Notes: a model not told the origin generated them from the sequence alone. A stretch of DNA of 13,442 nt from JAHITU01 sp964486155 (GCA_964486155.1 CAZAKQ010000017.1:1-13442); one strand, 5' to 3'; positions 7,093 through 13,309 are shown, counted from the stretch's first letter. Numbers and translations: made by a program.

Positions 7093-7563
7093 ATGAATTT
7101 TAAAAGACTTTTTATCTCCTTACTTTTACCTCAACTAACTGGATTGATAGGTTCTTTTTGGACGGCTCCAGCTATTACTATCTGGTATGCTACATTAATT
7201 AAACCTTCCTTTAGTCCTCCTAATTGGATTTTTGCTCCTGTTTGGATAACTCTTTATTTAATGATGGGAATAAGTATTTATTTGATATGGCAAAAAATTG
7301 ATCTTAAACCTAAAAAAACAAAATCTATTATGTTAATTTTTTGGATTCATTTAATTTTAAACGGTCTTTGGTCAATGATTTTCTTTGGAGCTCATAATAT
7401 ACAATTAGCTTTTTATAATATAATTCTGATTTGGATTTTAATTTTATTTTTAATAATAAGATTCTGGAAATTATCTAAACCAGCTTCTCTACTTTTGATC
7501 CCTTATTTTCTTTGGGTTTCTTTTGCCTCTATCTTAAATTACTCCTTACTTATCTTGAATTAA
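7093..7563 (+). CDS. tspO: TspO/MBR family membrane protein
   Basis: TspO proteins are five-helix membrane proteins that bind porphyrins and have been linked to stress signalling and tetrapyrrole handling. The 156-aa length is typical. Recognisable family signatures are WYATLIKPSFSPPNWIFAPVW (residues 31-51, in part), LNGLWSMIFFG (89-99) and PYFLWVSFASILNYSL (137-152). Five hydrophobic segments lie at about 8-28, 47-66, 78-98, 103-124 and 131-153. Patescibacteria usually lack heme biosynthesis, so the natural ligand here is unclear and might come from a host or neighbour. There is no Shine-Dalgarno; TAAAAT ends 8 nt before the ATG, so a leaderless mRNA is likely. It is co-controlled in space with the divergent exonuclease gene. 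Confidence 0.93.
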   Translation: MNFKRLFISLLLPQLTGLIGSFWTAPAITIWYATLIKPSFSPPNWIFAPVWITLYLMMGISIYLIWQKIDLKPKKTKSIMLIFWIHLILNGLWSMIFFGAHNIQLAFYNIILIWILILFLIIRFWKLSKPASLLLIPYFLWVSFASILNYSLLILN

Positions 7564-7569
7564 AAATAC

Positions 7570-7597
7570 TTGTTTTTTTCGTTGAAAAAGCTAAAAT
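7570..7597 (+). promoter_or_regulatory. Candidate promoter of the GHKL ATPase gene
   Basis: TTGTTT (7570-7575), a 16-bp spacer and TAAAAT (7592-7597) lie between tspO and the next gene. No terminator hairpin separates the two genes, so read-through from tspO is also possible. Confidence 0.35.
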
Positions 7598-7648
7598 AAA
7601 TTTAGAAGTATAAATTAAAAATAAAAAAACAAGGAGATTTAATAAAAA

Positions 7649-8083
7649 ATGGAATTTAAAACAGCGATGACTTTTAATAGTCATAAAAAAGATAGGACTT
7701 TTTTCTTACTAGCGATGCTTAAATTCTTCCATAATACTATAACTTATGACCATAGAGAATTAATAGTTCTAATCACAGAAATTTTAAAAAATATTTATGA
7801 TCATACAGATGGTTATGGACAACTTTATGTAAAAAAAGAATATCCTTATATTAAATTTGAAATAAAAGATTTTGGAACAAAAAACTTTAATATAGAGAAA
7901 TTAGCAAAACCTGGTTTCAGTAATAAAAAAGGTAATGGTGTAAATTTTGGAAGAGGTTTAGACATGGCAATATTAAACGAACAAACTCATGAAATGCTTG
8001 GATTAAAATTAACTTTAGATACTTCAAGTGGTTTCAAATATAAAGGGAAATATGATATGCGTATTTTAGGCAGAGAAAAATAA
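7649..8083 (+). CDS. Stand-alone GHKL-type ATPase domain protein
   Basis: The 144-aa protein is little more than a Bergerat-fold ATP-binding domain, as in histidine kinases and anti-sigma factors. The N-box is TEILKNIYDH (43-52), with E44 and N48 in the metal- and ATP-binding places. The G1 box is EIKDFG (71-76) and the G2 box is GNGVNFGRGLDM (95-106). It lacks a phosphoacceptor-histidine dimerisation domain, a receiver and membrane segments. The NxxxH pattern of the N-box is closest to RsbW/SpoIIAB-type serine kinases that act on anti-anti-sigma factors, but no STAS or sigma gene is in the window, so this is only a suggestion. AAGGAGA (7631-7637), 11 nt upstream of the ATG, is a somewhat distant Shine-Dalgarno. 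The structured stretch and terminator at 8086-8286 follow it. Confidence 0.75.
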   Translation: MEFKTAMTFNSHKKDRTFFLLAMLKFFHNTITYDHRELIVLITEILKNIYDHTDGYGQLYVKKEYPYIKFEIKDFGTKNFNIEKLAKPGFSNKKGNGVNFGRGLDMAILNEQTHEMLGLKLTLDTSSGFKYKGKYDMRILGREK

Positions 8084-8085
8084 AA

Positions 8086-8246
8086 GCACTTCGTCTTATA
8101 ATTTCAAGTGAGGATTTGTGAAAATTTATTTTCATATAATCCGAACGCAGGAATTATATGGTTTCCATATATTAACTCCTCGGTTCGGCAATAGAAAAAT
8201 TTCGCTTCGCTACATTTTTCTATTACTCTCGCACTACGTCGATAAT
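8086..8246. other. Structured noncoding stretch with flanking direct repeats
   Basis: No gene is visible here. Two hairpins follow one another. In 8141-8188, CCGAAC pairs with GTTCGG and AGGA with TCCT, and an inner ATATGG/CCATAT stem closes the tip. In 8190-8224 an 11-bp stem (AATAGAAAAAT with ATTTTTCTATT) has the loop TTCGCTTCGCTAC. The stretch is bounded by near-identical direct repeats, GCACTTCGTC (8086-8095) and GCACTACGTC (8231-8240). A TATAAT at 8097-8102 has no good -35. It could be a small RNA, a structured 3' UTR of the GHKL gene, or a miniature palindromic repeat. Confidence 0.45.
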
Positions 8247-8286
8247 AAAACGGTTCAGCTAGTATTAAGCTGAACCGTTTTTTAAA
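8247..8286. terminator. Strong bidirectional intrinsic terminator
   Basis: AAAACGGTTCAGCT (8247-8260) pairs perfectly with AGCTGAACCGTTTT (8268-8281) around a seven-base loop. The plus strand continues with more Ts, so it ends the GHKL-gene transcript. The minus strand gives CCGTTTTATTA, so it probably also ends ileS and toxin-antitoxin transcripts. Confidence 0.9.
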
Positions 8287-8304
8287 AAATTTATTGAGAA
8301 ATTG

Positions 8305-8350
8305 TTATTTTTCAATTTTAAAATTATATTCTCGTGTAGAAATTTCTTTT
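8305..8350 (-). pseudogene. Remnant copy of the ileS 3' end
   Basis: Read in the ileS frame on the minus strand, this gives EISTREYNFKIEK and a stop, against EISIREYNFKIEII and a stop at the true ileS end. Over 8310-8350 it is identical to 8902-8942 except for one base (8336 versus 8928, Thr for Ile). It lies just beyond the toxin gene and next to a strong terminator. It is best read as the original tail of ileS, cut off when the toxin-antitoxin cassette entered. Confidence 0.75.
8310..8350. repeat. 41-bp direct repeat, distal copy
   Basis: This matches 8902-8942 in 40 of 41 bases, in the same orientation and 592 bp away. The pair brackets the toxin-antitoxin genes completely. Confidence 0.85.
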
Positions 8351-8358
8351 TCATTTTT

Positions 8359-8604
8359 TTATTTAGGATGTTTTTTAATACTAACTATTATATATTTATC
8401 TTCTTGAATATAGAAATAAAATCTATAAAATTTATCTACTCGAGCTTGCCATAAATTTATTTCTTTATCATATTTTTTAGAATTTAAAGAAGAATGTCTA
8501 TAATCTACTATCAAAAAATCAATTTGTTTATTACATAAAACTTGAATCTTTTTAGGTAATTTCAAATATTGTTTTTCAGCTGTTTTAGTAAGAATACCGA
8601 TCAT
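8359..8604 (-). CDS. RelE/ParE-family toxin
   Basis: The 81-aa protein fits the RelE/ParE toxin fold. RelE members cut mRNA in the ribosome and ParE members attack gyrase. The opening ILTKTAEKQYLKLPKKI (helical, 4-20) and the strand pair WQARVDKFYRFYFYI (52-66) followed by YIIVSIKKHPK (71-81) are the family pattern. R55, R61 and H79 are in places where RelE-like enzymes keep basic catalytic residues, which favours an RNase over a ParE role, though not firmly. Its ATG follows the antitoxin stop by one base, so the two are translationally coupled. The stop is 8 bp from the ileS-tail repeat. It has no promoter of its own and depends on the antitoxin promoter or ileS read-through. Confidence 0.8.
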   Translation of the reverse strand: MIGILTKTAEKQYLKLPKKIQVLCNKQIDFLIVDYRHSSLNSKKYDKEINLWQARVDKFYRFYFYIQEDKYIIVSIKKHPK

Positions 8605-8605
8605 A

Positions 8606-8851
8606 TTAACCTATTTTTTTTAACATCTCTTTTGAAGAAGAAAAAGAAATAAAATCTCCATTCTTTATATCTTCTAATGAAGATATAATATCTTTCTGCA
8701 AACTTACATCTGTTTTAATTGGTTCAATAATTATTTTTTTATTTTTTAGATTAACATTAAGTATATCTCCATTTGATAAATCTAAAATATCCCTAATTTT
8801 TTTAGGTATTGTAAGAGTTCCTCTAGATTGTATTTTTGCTATTGCATTCAT
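8606..8851 (-). CDS. AbrB/MazE-type antitoxin
   Basis: The 81-aa protein starts with a swapped-hairpin SpoVT-AbrB DNA-binding domain (residues about 3-47). Its signature is SRGTLTIPKKIRDILDLSNGDIL (9-31, in part), followed by the KKIIIEP strand. The tail (48-81), with several acidic residues, should wrap and inhibit the toxin. As in other type II systems, it probably binds its own promoter and represses the pair. AbrB-type antitoxins most often accompany MazF or VapC toxins; the partner here looks like RelE. TATACT (8863-8858) ends 7 nt before the ATG, and no Shine-Dalgarno is present, so the operon mRNA is probably leaderless. Confidence 0.85.
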   Translation of the reverse strand: MNAIAKIQSRGTLTIPKKIRDILDLSNGDILNVNLKNKKIIIEPIKTDVSLQKDIISSLEDIKNGDFISFSSSKEMLKKIG

Positions 8852-8857
8852 AACTAG

Positions 8858-8886
8858 AGTATAACAATAAATATGCTTTTCTACAA
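8858..8886 (-). promoter_or_regulatory. Toxin-antitoxin promoter, predicted leaderless
   Basis: On the minus strand TTGTAG (8886-8881), a 17-bp spacer and TATACT (8863-8858) place the start at 8851, the A of the antitoxin ATG. It sits in the 42-bp gap after ileS, so the cassette carries its own promoter. Confidence 0.6.
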
Positions 8887-8893
8887 ATATGTA

Positions 8894-11800
8894 CTAAATA
8901 ATTTCAATTTTAAAATTATATTCTCGTATAGAAATTTCTTTTCCGTTTGATGTGTTTTCAAATTTAATTTCTTTTATTCCAGCTACTCGTTTTAATTCAT
9001 TTTCAAATTTTTCAATTAATTTTTGTCCTCTATCATCAGTTTCAATAGATAAATCTATTTGATCTTGAGCTAGGAGTTTTGATTCTTTTCTAAAAATTTG
9101 AATATTTCGTAAAAATTCTCTAAAATCCCCTTCTTCTTGTAATTCTGGAGTAATTTTTAAATCAAGCTCTACTTCATTTTCAATCTTTTCATCAAAATTA
9201 ACTTCTTTTACATTTAATTCATCTTTTATCAACTTAAATAAATCTTCCCTTCCTTTTAATTTTAGATTTTTAACTTTTAACTCATTCAAAGGCTGTCTCA
9301 CCTTTATTCCTTCCTTAGCTCGTACCTCCAAACCTAGTGAAACTAGATTTCTTACTTCTTTCATTTCTTCTAGAAGCTCTTTATCTATATCTTCTGCTTC
9401 TACCCAATTTTCCAAATGCACAGACTTATCTTCATTTTCAAAATTATTTTCAGTCACTTTTTGCCAAACTTCTTCGGCTACAAACGGCATAAATGGAGCA
9501 TAAATCTTCGCTAAATTTTCTAAAACAAATTTCATTGTAGCAATCACAAAATCCCTGTCCGCCGGAGCTTTAGCGAAGGAGGGTTTATCTTGTTTATCTT
9601 CTCTTTTGAATCTATCTCTAGACCGTCTTAAATACCAAGTTGATAAGTCATCTACAAAATCAGCGATTGGTCTTGCAGCTTTATCTATTTCATAACCATC
9701 CATATTTTTTGAAACTACAAAAGACAATTCGTTTAATCGAGTTAAAATCCACTTATCTAAAATATTTGGACTATCTTCAGCTTTAAGTTCTGCTGTTTTT
9801 TCATCTTTATATAATTCATAAAAAGACAAAACATTTTTAAACCTTAAGATATTTTTCTTTAAAACTTCATCTACCCCCTTATCAGTAAAACTCAAATCTT
9901 CTGCTTTCATTAAAGGAGAAGATAGAAGATAATATCGCATAGCATCAGCACTATAAAGAGAAACCACCTCCATTGGATCAGAATAATTTCTTTTTGATTT
10001 AGACATTTTTTGACCTTGATCTGTTAAAACAATTCCATTTACTATTACATTTTGATATGCAGCTTTATCAAATAAAGCTATAGATAAAATCAGCATTGAA
10101 TAAAACCAACCACGAGTTTGATCTAATCCTTCTGCAATAAAATTAGCTGGATATCCAATTCCTTTTTTAGGATCAAAAATATCAAGATTTTCAAAAGGAT
10201 AATGTTTAGAAGCATAAGGCATTGAACCTGATTCATACCAACAGTCAAAAACTTCTTTAATAATTTTCATTTTTCCTCCGCAATCACATCCGAATTCAAC
10301 ATCATCAATATACGGACGATGTAAATCTAATTCATATTTTTTATTATGAGGCATCGGAGCAAAATCTAACTCTACCCACTCTGAATTACTTACCCCCCTA
10401 TCTTTTTCTAACCATAATAAAGAATCTTTTTTATTCATAAACTGAGCCCCTGCTACTAACATCCAATAAGGTCTTTCGTGAGTTACAAACAAAATCTTTT
10501 CATCAGAATATTTCTGATCTATATCAATCAAGAAATCTGTAACTCTTTTTTTAACATCCTGCATATTTTCTCCACCTTCAGGACTTTCTTCAAAATATCT
10601 AGGTAAATCATGAAATAAATCTCCAGTTTCATCATAAGTTTTTCCTTCCCATTCTCCTGATTGAATCTCTTTTAATCTTTCATCACTTTCAATATTTTCA
10701 ACATTTAATTCTTTAGCTAATATTTCTGCTGTTTGTTTTGTTCTTAAAAATGGTGAAAAAATAATTCTATTAATTCCTTTTTCTTTTAATTCTTTTACTG
10801 ATTTTAATACTTCTTCTTTTCCCTTTTTGGTTAATGGATGAATTTCATAATTTGTTGAGGAGCAAACTTTTTCAACATTATTCTCTGCTTCCCCATGACG
10901 AATTACAAAAAACTGATTTGTACTTTTAGTTTCTTTTTTAATTTCATCAATGGAACCAATTACTTTCATCTTTTCACATTCTTCACATTTCCAAACAGGC
11001 AAAGGAGCTCCCCAATATCTTGAACGAGAAATTGCCCAATCTCGCATACCCTCTAACCATTTCCCCATTCTTCCATCTCTAATATTTTCAGGCACCCACT
11101 TTATAGCTTTATTTTCAGCAATAACTTTATCTTTAATTTTAGTTACCTCCAAAAACCAAGAAGAAGTTGCATAATTCAATAAAGGAGTATCACATCTCCA
11201 ACAATGAGGATATGAATGTTCTATTTTTTCTTTAGCAAACAAAGAATCTTTTCCTGCTAAATATTTAATTATTTCAACATCAGTAGCCTGATGATCTTCT
11301 TTTTGTTTTACATAGACTCCAGCAAAATCTTTGATTTCTTTTTTAAATTTACCTTCTAAATCTACGTGGTGAATGATTGGGATTCCTTCTTTTTGAGCTA
11401 AACCTAAATCATCAGCTCCAAAAGCAGGAGCAATGTGTACAATTCCAGTCCCTTCTTCCATAGTTACAAAGTCAGCTCCCCAAATTTTCCAAACTTTATC
11501 GTTATCCTTTAGTTCTTCTTTATAATAATCAAAAACTGATTTATATTTTTTACCTACTAATTCTGAACCTTTAAATTCTTCTAAAATTTTATATTCTTGA
11601 TCTTTAAAAACTTTTTCCAAGAAAGCTTTAGCTAAGATAAATTTTACTAATTCACCTTCCCCTTCATCTTTTTTCTCTATTTTTACATATTCCTCTTTTG
11701 GATTTATAGCCAAAGCAAAATTTCCAGGAAGTGTCCAAGGAGTAGTTGTCCAAGCTAATATAAAAGTATTTGGTTCATCTTCTAGTTCAAATTTAACTGT

Positions 11801-12430
11801 TACTGACAAATCTTTAATATCTTTATAACCTTGATTAACTTCAAAATTTGAAAGAGTCGTCCCACAACGAGGACAATAATGCATTGATTTAAAACCTTCA
11901 TATATTAAATCTTTGTCGTAAATTTCTTTGAAAGACCACCATACTGATTCAGTATAAGAAGTATCCATAGTTCTATAAGAATCTTGCATGTCCACCCAAC
12001 GACCCAATCTAGGAATTACTTTTTCCCAATAATCAGCATACCGAAGCACTTTTGAATTAGCTGAATCATTAAATTTCTCTATTCCATAATCTTCAATATC
12101 TTTTTTATTTTCTAGCCCTAATTCTTTTTCTATAATATTTTCTAAAGGCAAACCGTGGCAATCCCAACCCCATTTTCTAACAACCTTCTTGCCTTTCATT
12201 GTTTGATAACGAGGAATAGCATCTTTAATTGTACCTGCTAAAATATGACCAAAATGAGGATATCCTGTGGAAAAAGGAGGTCCATCATAAAATGTGAATG
12301 TTCCATTTGGAGCAGACTTTTTTTCTGATTTTTCAAAAGTTTTAGATTTATTCCAAAATTTCAAAACTCGCTCTTCACTCAAAGCAGTTTCAGATTTTTG
12401 CACTTGATTTTTATTTTCCTCTGTATCCAT
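8894..12430 (-). CDS. ileS: Isoleucyl-tRNA synthetase with inserted histidine-phosphatase domain
   Basis: This class I enzyme charges tRNA-Ile and edits mischarged valine. The ATP-binding motif HFGH is at 59-62 and KMSKS at 808-812. The editing domain has TTTPWTLPGN (228-237) and GTGIVHIAPAFGADD (327-341). Zinc-type pairs are C186/C189, C410/C413, C482/C485 and C715/C717. An anticodon-binding domain follows KMSKS, and a C-terminal extension (about 1085-1178) fits the IleRS2 type. At 1178 aa it is about 140 longer than most relatives. The excess is a phosphoglycerate-mutase-like domain at about 504-690. A repeat-encoded peptide, SFAKAPADR, is at 951-959. The 3' end is duplicated beyond the toxin-antitoxin pair. 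The ATG lacks a Shine-Dalgarno; TAAGAT ends 8 nt upstream with no good -35. Confidence 0.96.
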   Translation of the reverse strand: MDTEENKNQVQKSETALSEERVLKFWNKSKTFEKSEKKSAPNGTFTFYDGPPFSTGYPHFGHILAGTIKDAIPRYQTMKGKKVVRKWGWDCHGLPLENIIEKELGLENKKDIEDYGIEKFNDSANSKVLRYADYWEKVIPRLGRWVDMQDSYRTMDTSYTESVWWSFKEIYDKDLIYEGFKSMHYCPRCGTTLSNFEVNQGYKDIKDLSVTVKFELEDEPNTFILAWTTTPWTLPGNFALAINPKEEYVKIEKKDEGEGELVKFILAKAFLEKVFKDQEYKILEEFKGSELVGKKYKSVFDYYKEELKDNDKVWKIWGADFVTMEEGTGIVHIAPAFGADDLGLAQKEGIPIIHHVDLEGKFKKEIKDFAGVYVKQKEDHQATDVEIIKYLAGKDSLFAKEKIEHSYPHCWRCDTPLLNYATSSWFLEVTKIKDKVIAENKAIKWVPENIRDGRMGKWLEGMRDWAISRSRYWGAPLPVWKCEECEKMKVIGSIDEIKKETKSTNQFFVIRHGEAENNVEKVCSSTNYEIHPLTKKGKEEVLKSVKELKEKGINRIIFSPFLRTKQTAEILAKELNVENIESDERLKEIQSGEWEGKTYDETGDLFHDLPRYFEESPEGGENMQDVKKRVTDFLIDIDQKYSDEKILFVTHERPYWMLVAGAQFMNKKDSLLWLEKDRGVSNSEWVELDFAPMPHNKKYELDLHRPYIDDVEFGCDCGGKMKIIKEVFDCWYESGSMPYASKHYPFENLDIFDPKKGIGYPANFIAEGLDQTRGWFYSMLILSIALFDKAAYQNVIVNGIVLTDQGQKMSKSKRNYSDPMEVVSLYSADAMRYYLLSSPLMKAEDLSFTDKGVDEVLKKNILRFKNVLSFYELYKDEKTAELKAEDSPNILDKWILTRLNELSFVVSKNMDGYEIDKAARPIADFVDDLSTWYLRRSRDRFKREDKQDKPSFAKAPADRDFVIATMKFVLENLAKIYAPFMPFVAEEVWQKVTENNFENEDKSVHLENWVEAEDIDKELLEEMKEVRNLVSLGLEVRAKEGIKVRQPLNELKVKNLKLKGREDLFKLIKDELNVKEVNFDEKIENEVELDLKITPELQEEGDFREFLRNIQIFRKESKLLAQDQIDLSIETDDRGQKLIEKFENELKRVAGIKEIKFENTSNGKEISIREYNFKIEII
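8902..8942. repeat. 41-bp direct repeat, proximal copy inside the ileS 3' end
   Basis: This copy codes for the last residues of the current IleRS. Its partner at 8310-8350 lies on the other side of the toxin-antitoxin module. The single difference is at 8928. Confidence 0.85.
9553..9583 (-). repeat. GC-rich interspersed repeat inserted in frame in ileS
   Basis: A short GC-rich block interrupts AT-rich coding sequence and gives SFAKAPADR (951-959) in the anticodon-binding region. On the minus strand it contains TTCGCTAAAGCTCCGGCGGA. I recall closely similar FAKAxAD peptides in many unrelated Patescibacteria proteins, which points to a mobile repeat tolerated inside genes. The flanks CCCT and AGGG are complementary. 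Confidence 0.65.
10361..10921 (-). other. Histidine-phosphatase domain within ileS
   Basis: These bases code for IleRS residues 504-690. The domain has the full histidine-phosphatase set: RHGE (511-514) with the phosphoacceptor H512, SPFLRTKQTAEIL (559-571) with R563, LKEIQSGEWEG (586-596) with the likely acid E588, and VTHERP (649-654) with H651. It starts after the knuckle C482/C485 and ends before C715/C717, so it splits one zinc site. Confidence 0.9.
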
Positions 12431-12437
12431 AAATAAA

Positions 12438-12443
12438 ATCTTA
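12438..12443 (-). promoter_or_regulatory. Possible -10 box of ileS
   Basis: TAAGAT on the minus strand ends 8 nt before the ATG, the same spacing as in the better promoters here. No convincing -35 accompanies it, so this is tentative. Confidence 0.35.
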
Positions 12444-12472
12444 TCATAAAATTTGTTTTGTTACTATAAAAA

Positions 12473-12510
12473 AACAAGAAAACCGATATCCAAATGAAAC
12501 TGAATATCGG
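12473..12510 (-). terminator. Intrinsic terminator of the Nudix operon
   Basis: The arms 12483-12493 and 12500-12510 form an 11-bp stem with two G-U pairs on the minus strand, which is followed by TTTTCTTGTTTT. It lies 58 bp after the Nudix stop and just upstream of ileS, so ileS needs its own promoter. Confidence 0.8.
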
Positions 12511-12567
12511 CTTAATTATTAAAAATAAATTAAATTTTAAAAAGTAACTAATTAACTAGACAAAACT

Positions 12568-12990
12568 CTATTTTAGATATTTCTTTAAAGTTATTAGAGC
12601 TTGTTTTACTTCCATAGTTAGATCATACTCAAAAGCATCCTCATATTCAACCCAAACATAATCATCATGCTCTGAACTAAGTACAACTCTATCATCTAAA
12701 GTCTTACCTATAGAAAAAATAGCAACATAAGCAACGCCTTTATACTTACCTTTATCAATTACATAACTTTTTATAAAAACATCTGAATATATGATATCAA
12801 AAACAAGCTTAGTTTCTTGATATATTTCATCTTCTCTTGCTCGACACAAATCTTGTCCTTCTTCTAGTTTTCCTCCGGGAAATTCCCACAAACCAGTATT
12901 ATGAGAATCACCTTCAGCTCTCTTAATAATAAGAAGTTTGCCTTTTTTGTTTAAAATAAGACAACGTGTAACTAAAATAATATTAGCCAT
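12568..12990 (-). CDS. Nudix hydrolase-like protein with altered Nudix box
   Basis: The 140-aa protein has the Nudix fold, typical of enzymes that hydrolyse nucleoside diphosphates linked to another group (MutT, NudC and others). The strand LLIIKRAEGDSHNTGLWEFPGG leads into the Nudix region. Several consensus positions are changed: GGKLEEGQ has Q for the first E, and AREDEIYQETKL has D for R, Q for one E and K for the last G. Two of the metal-binding acids of the REUxEE core remain. Activity may be altered or lost. I chose the ATG at 12990 because GAGAGG lies 6 nt upstream; an ATG nine codons earlier, at 13017, has no such site. It overlaps the upstream gene by 19 bp, so the two form an operon. 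Confidence 0.85.
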   Translation of the reverse strand: MANIILVTRCLILNKKGKLLIIKRAEGDSHNTGLWEFPGGKLEEGQDLCRAREDEIYQETKLVFDIIYSDVFIKSYVIDKGKYKGVAYVAIFSIGKTLDDRVVLSSEHDDYVWVEYEDAFEYDLTMEVKQALITLKKYLK

Positions 12991-13289
12991 TTTAAACCTC
13001 TCTTTTTTCGTTTCCAATCTCTTTCATAGCCGTCATATATCAATTTTTCAGCCAGAGGGAAAAGTCTAAAGTTTTTTGTTAATTCATCACGTAATGTTCT
13101 AACTGCATCTTTTAAAGAACAACAGTATTGTGTCAGTTCCCACATTTCTTCTTCTGACCAATTAAGTTTTTTAAACTTTCTTTTCAATTTCAATTTATCT
13201 AAAATTAATTTTATTTTAAACCACCAATCTGATAAAAATTGAAAAGGATAAACATGAATTGGTTCAAATTTTATTTTATATAGTTTCAT
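12972..13289 (-). CDS. Hypothetical 105-aa basic protein
   Basis: I do not recognise this family. The protein is lysine- and tryptophan-rich. The first 40 residues are basic and amphipathic (FLSDWWFKIKLILDKLKLKRKFKK). A likely helical centre follows (WSEEEMWELTQYCCSLKDAVRTLRDEL), then a basic tail ending LKWLILF. There is no signal peptide or clear membrane span. It is the first gene of a two-gene operon with the Nudix-like protein and overlaps it. AGAAAGG upstream of the ATG is a fair Shine-Dalgarno. The clear TTGACA/TATAAG promoter and the coupling support a real gene, but the function is unknown. Confidence 0.65.
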   Translation of the reverse strand: MKLYKIKFEPIHVYPFQFLSDWWFKIKLILDKLKLKRKFKKLNWSEEEMWELTQYCCSLKDAVRTLRDELTKNFRLFPLAEKLIYDGYERDWKRKKRGLKWLILF

Positions 13290-13309
13290 TATTCACAACC
13301 TTTCTTTTT

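Noticed and set aside
8178..8195. GGTTCGG as a tRNA T-loop
   Set aside because: No acceptor stem, anticodon arm or CCA end can be folded around it; the bases belong to the 8141-8188 hairpin.
10361..10921. ileS as two genes joined by an assembly error
   Set aside because: The frame is open throughout, base use is uniform, and both the zinc-knuckle halves and the HFGH/KMSKS parts belong to a single IleRS around the insert.
10950..11174. Plus-strand reading frame of 74 codons
   Set aside because: It is antisense to a conserved part of ileS and has no supporting signals.
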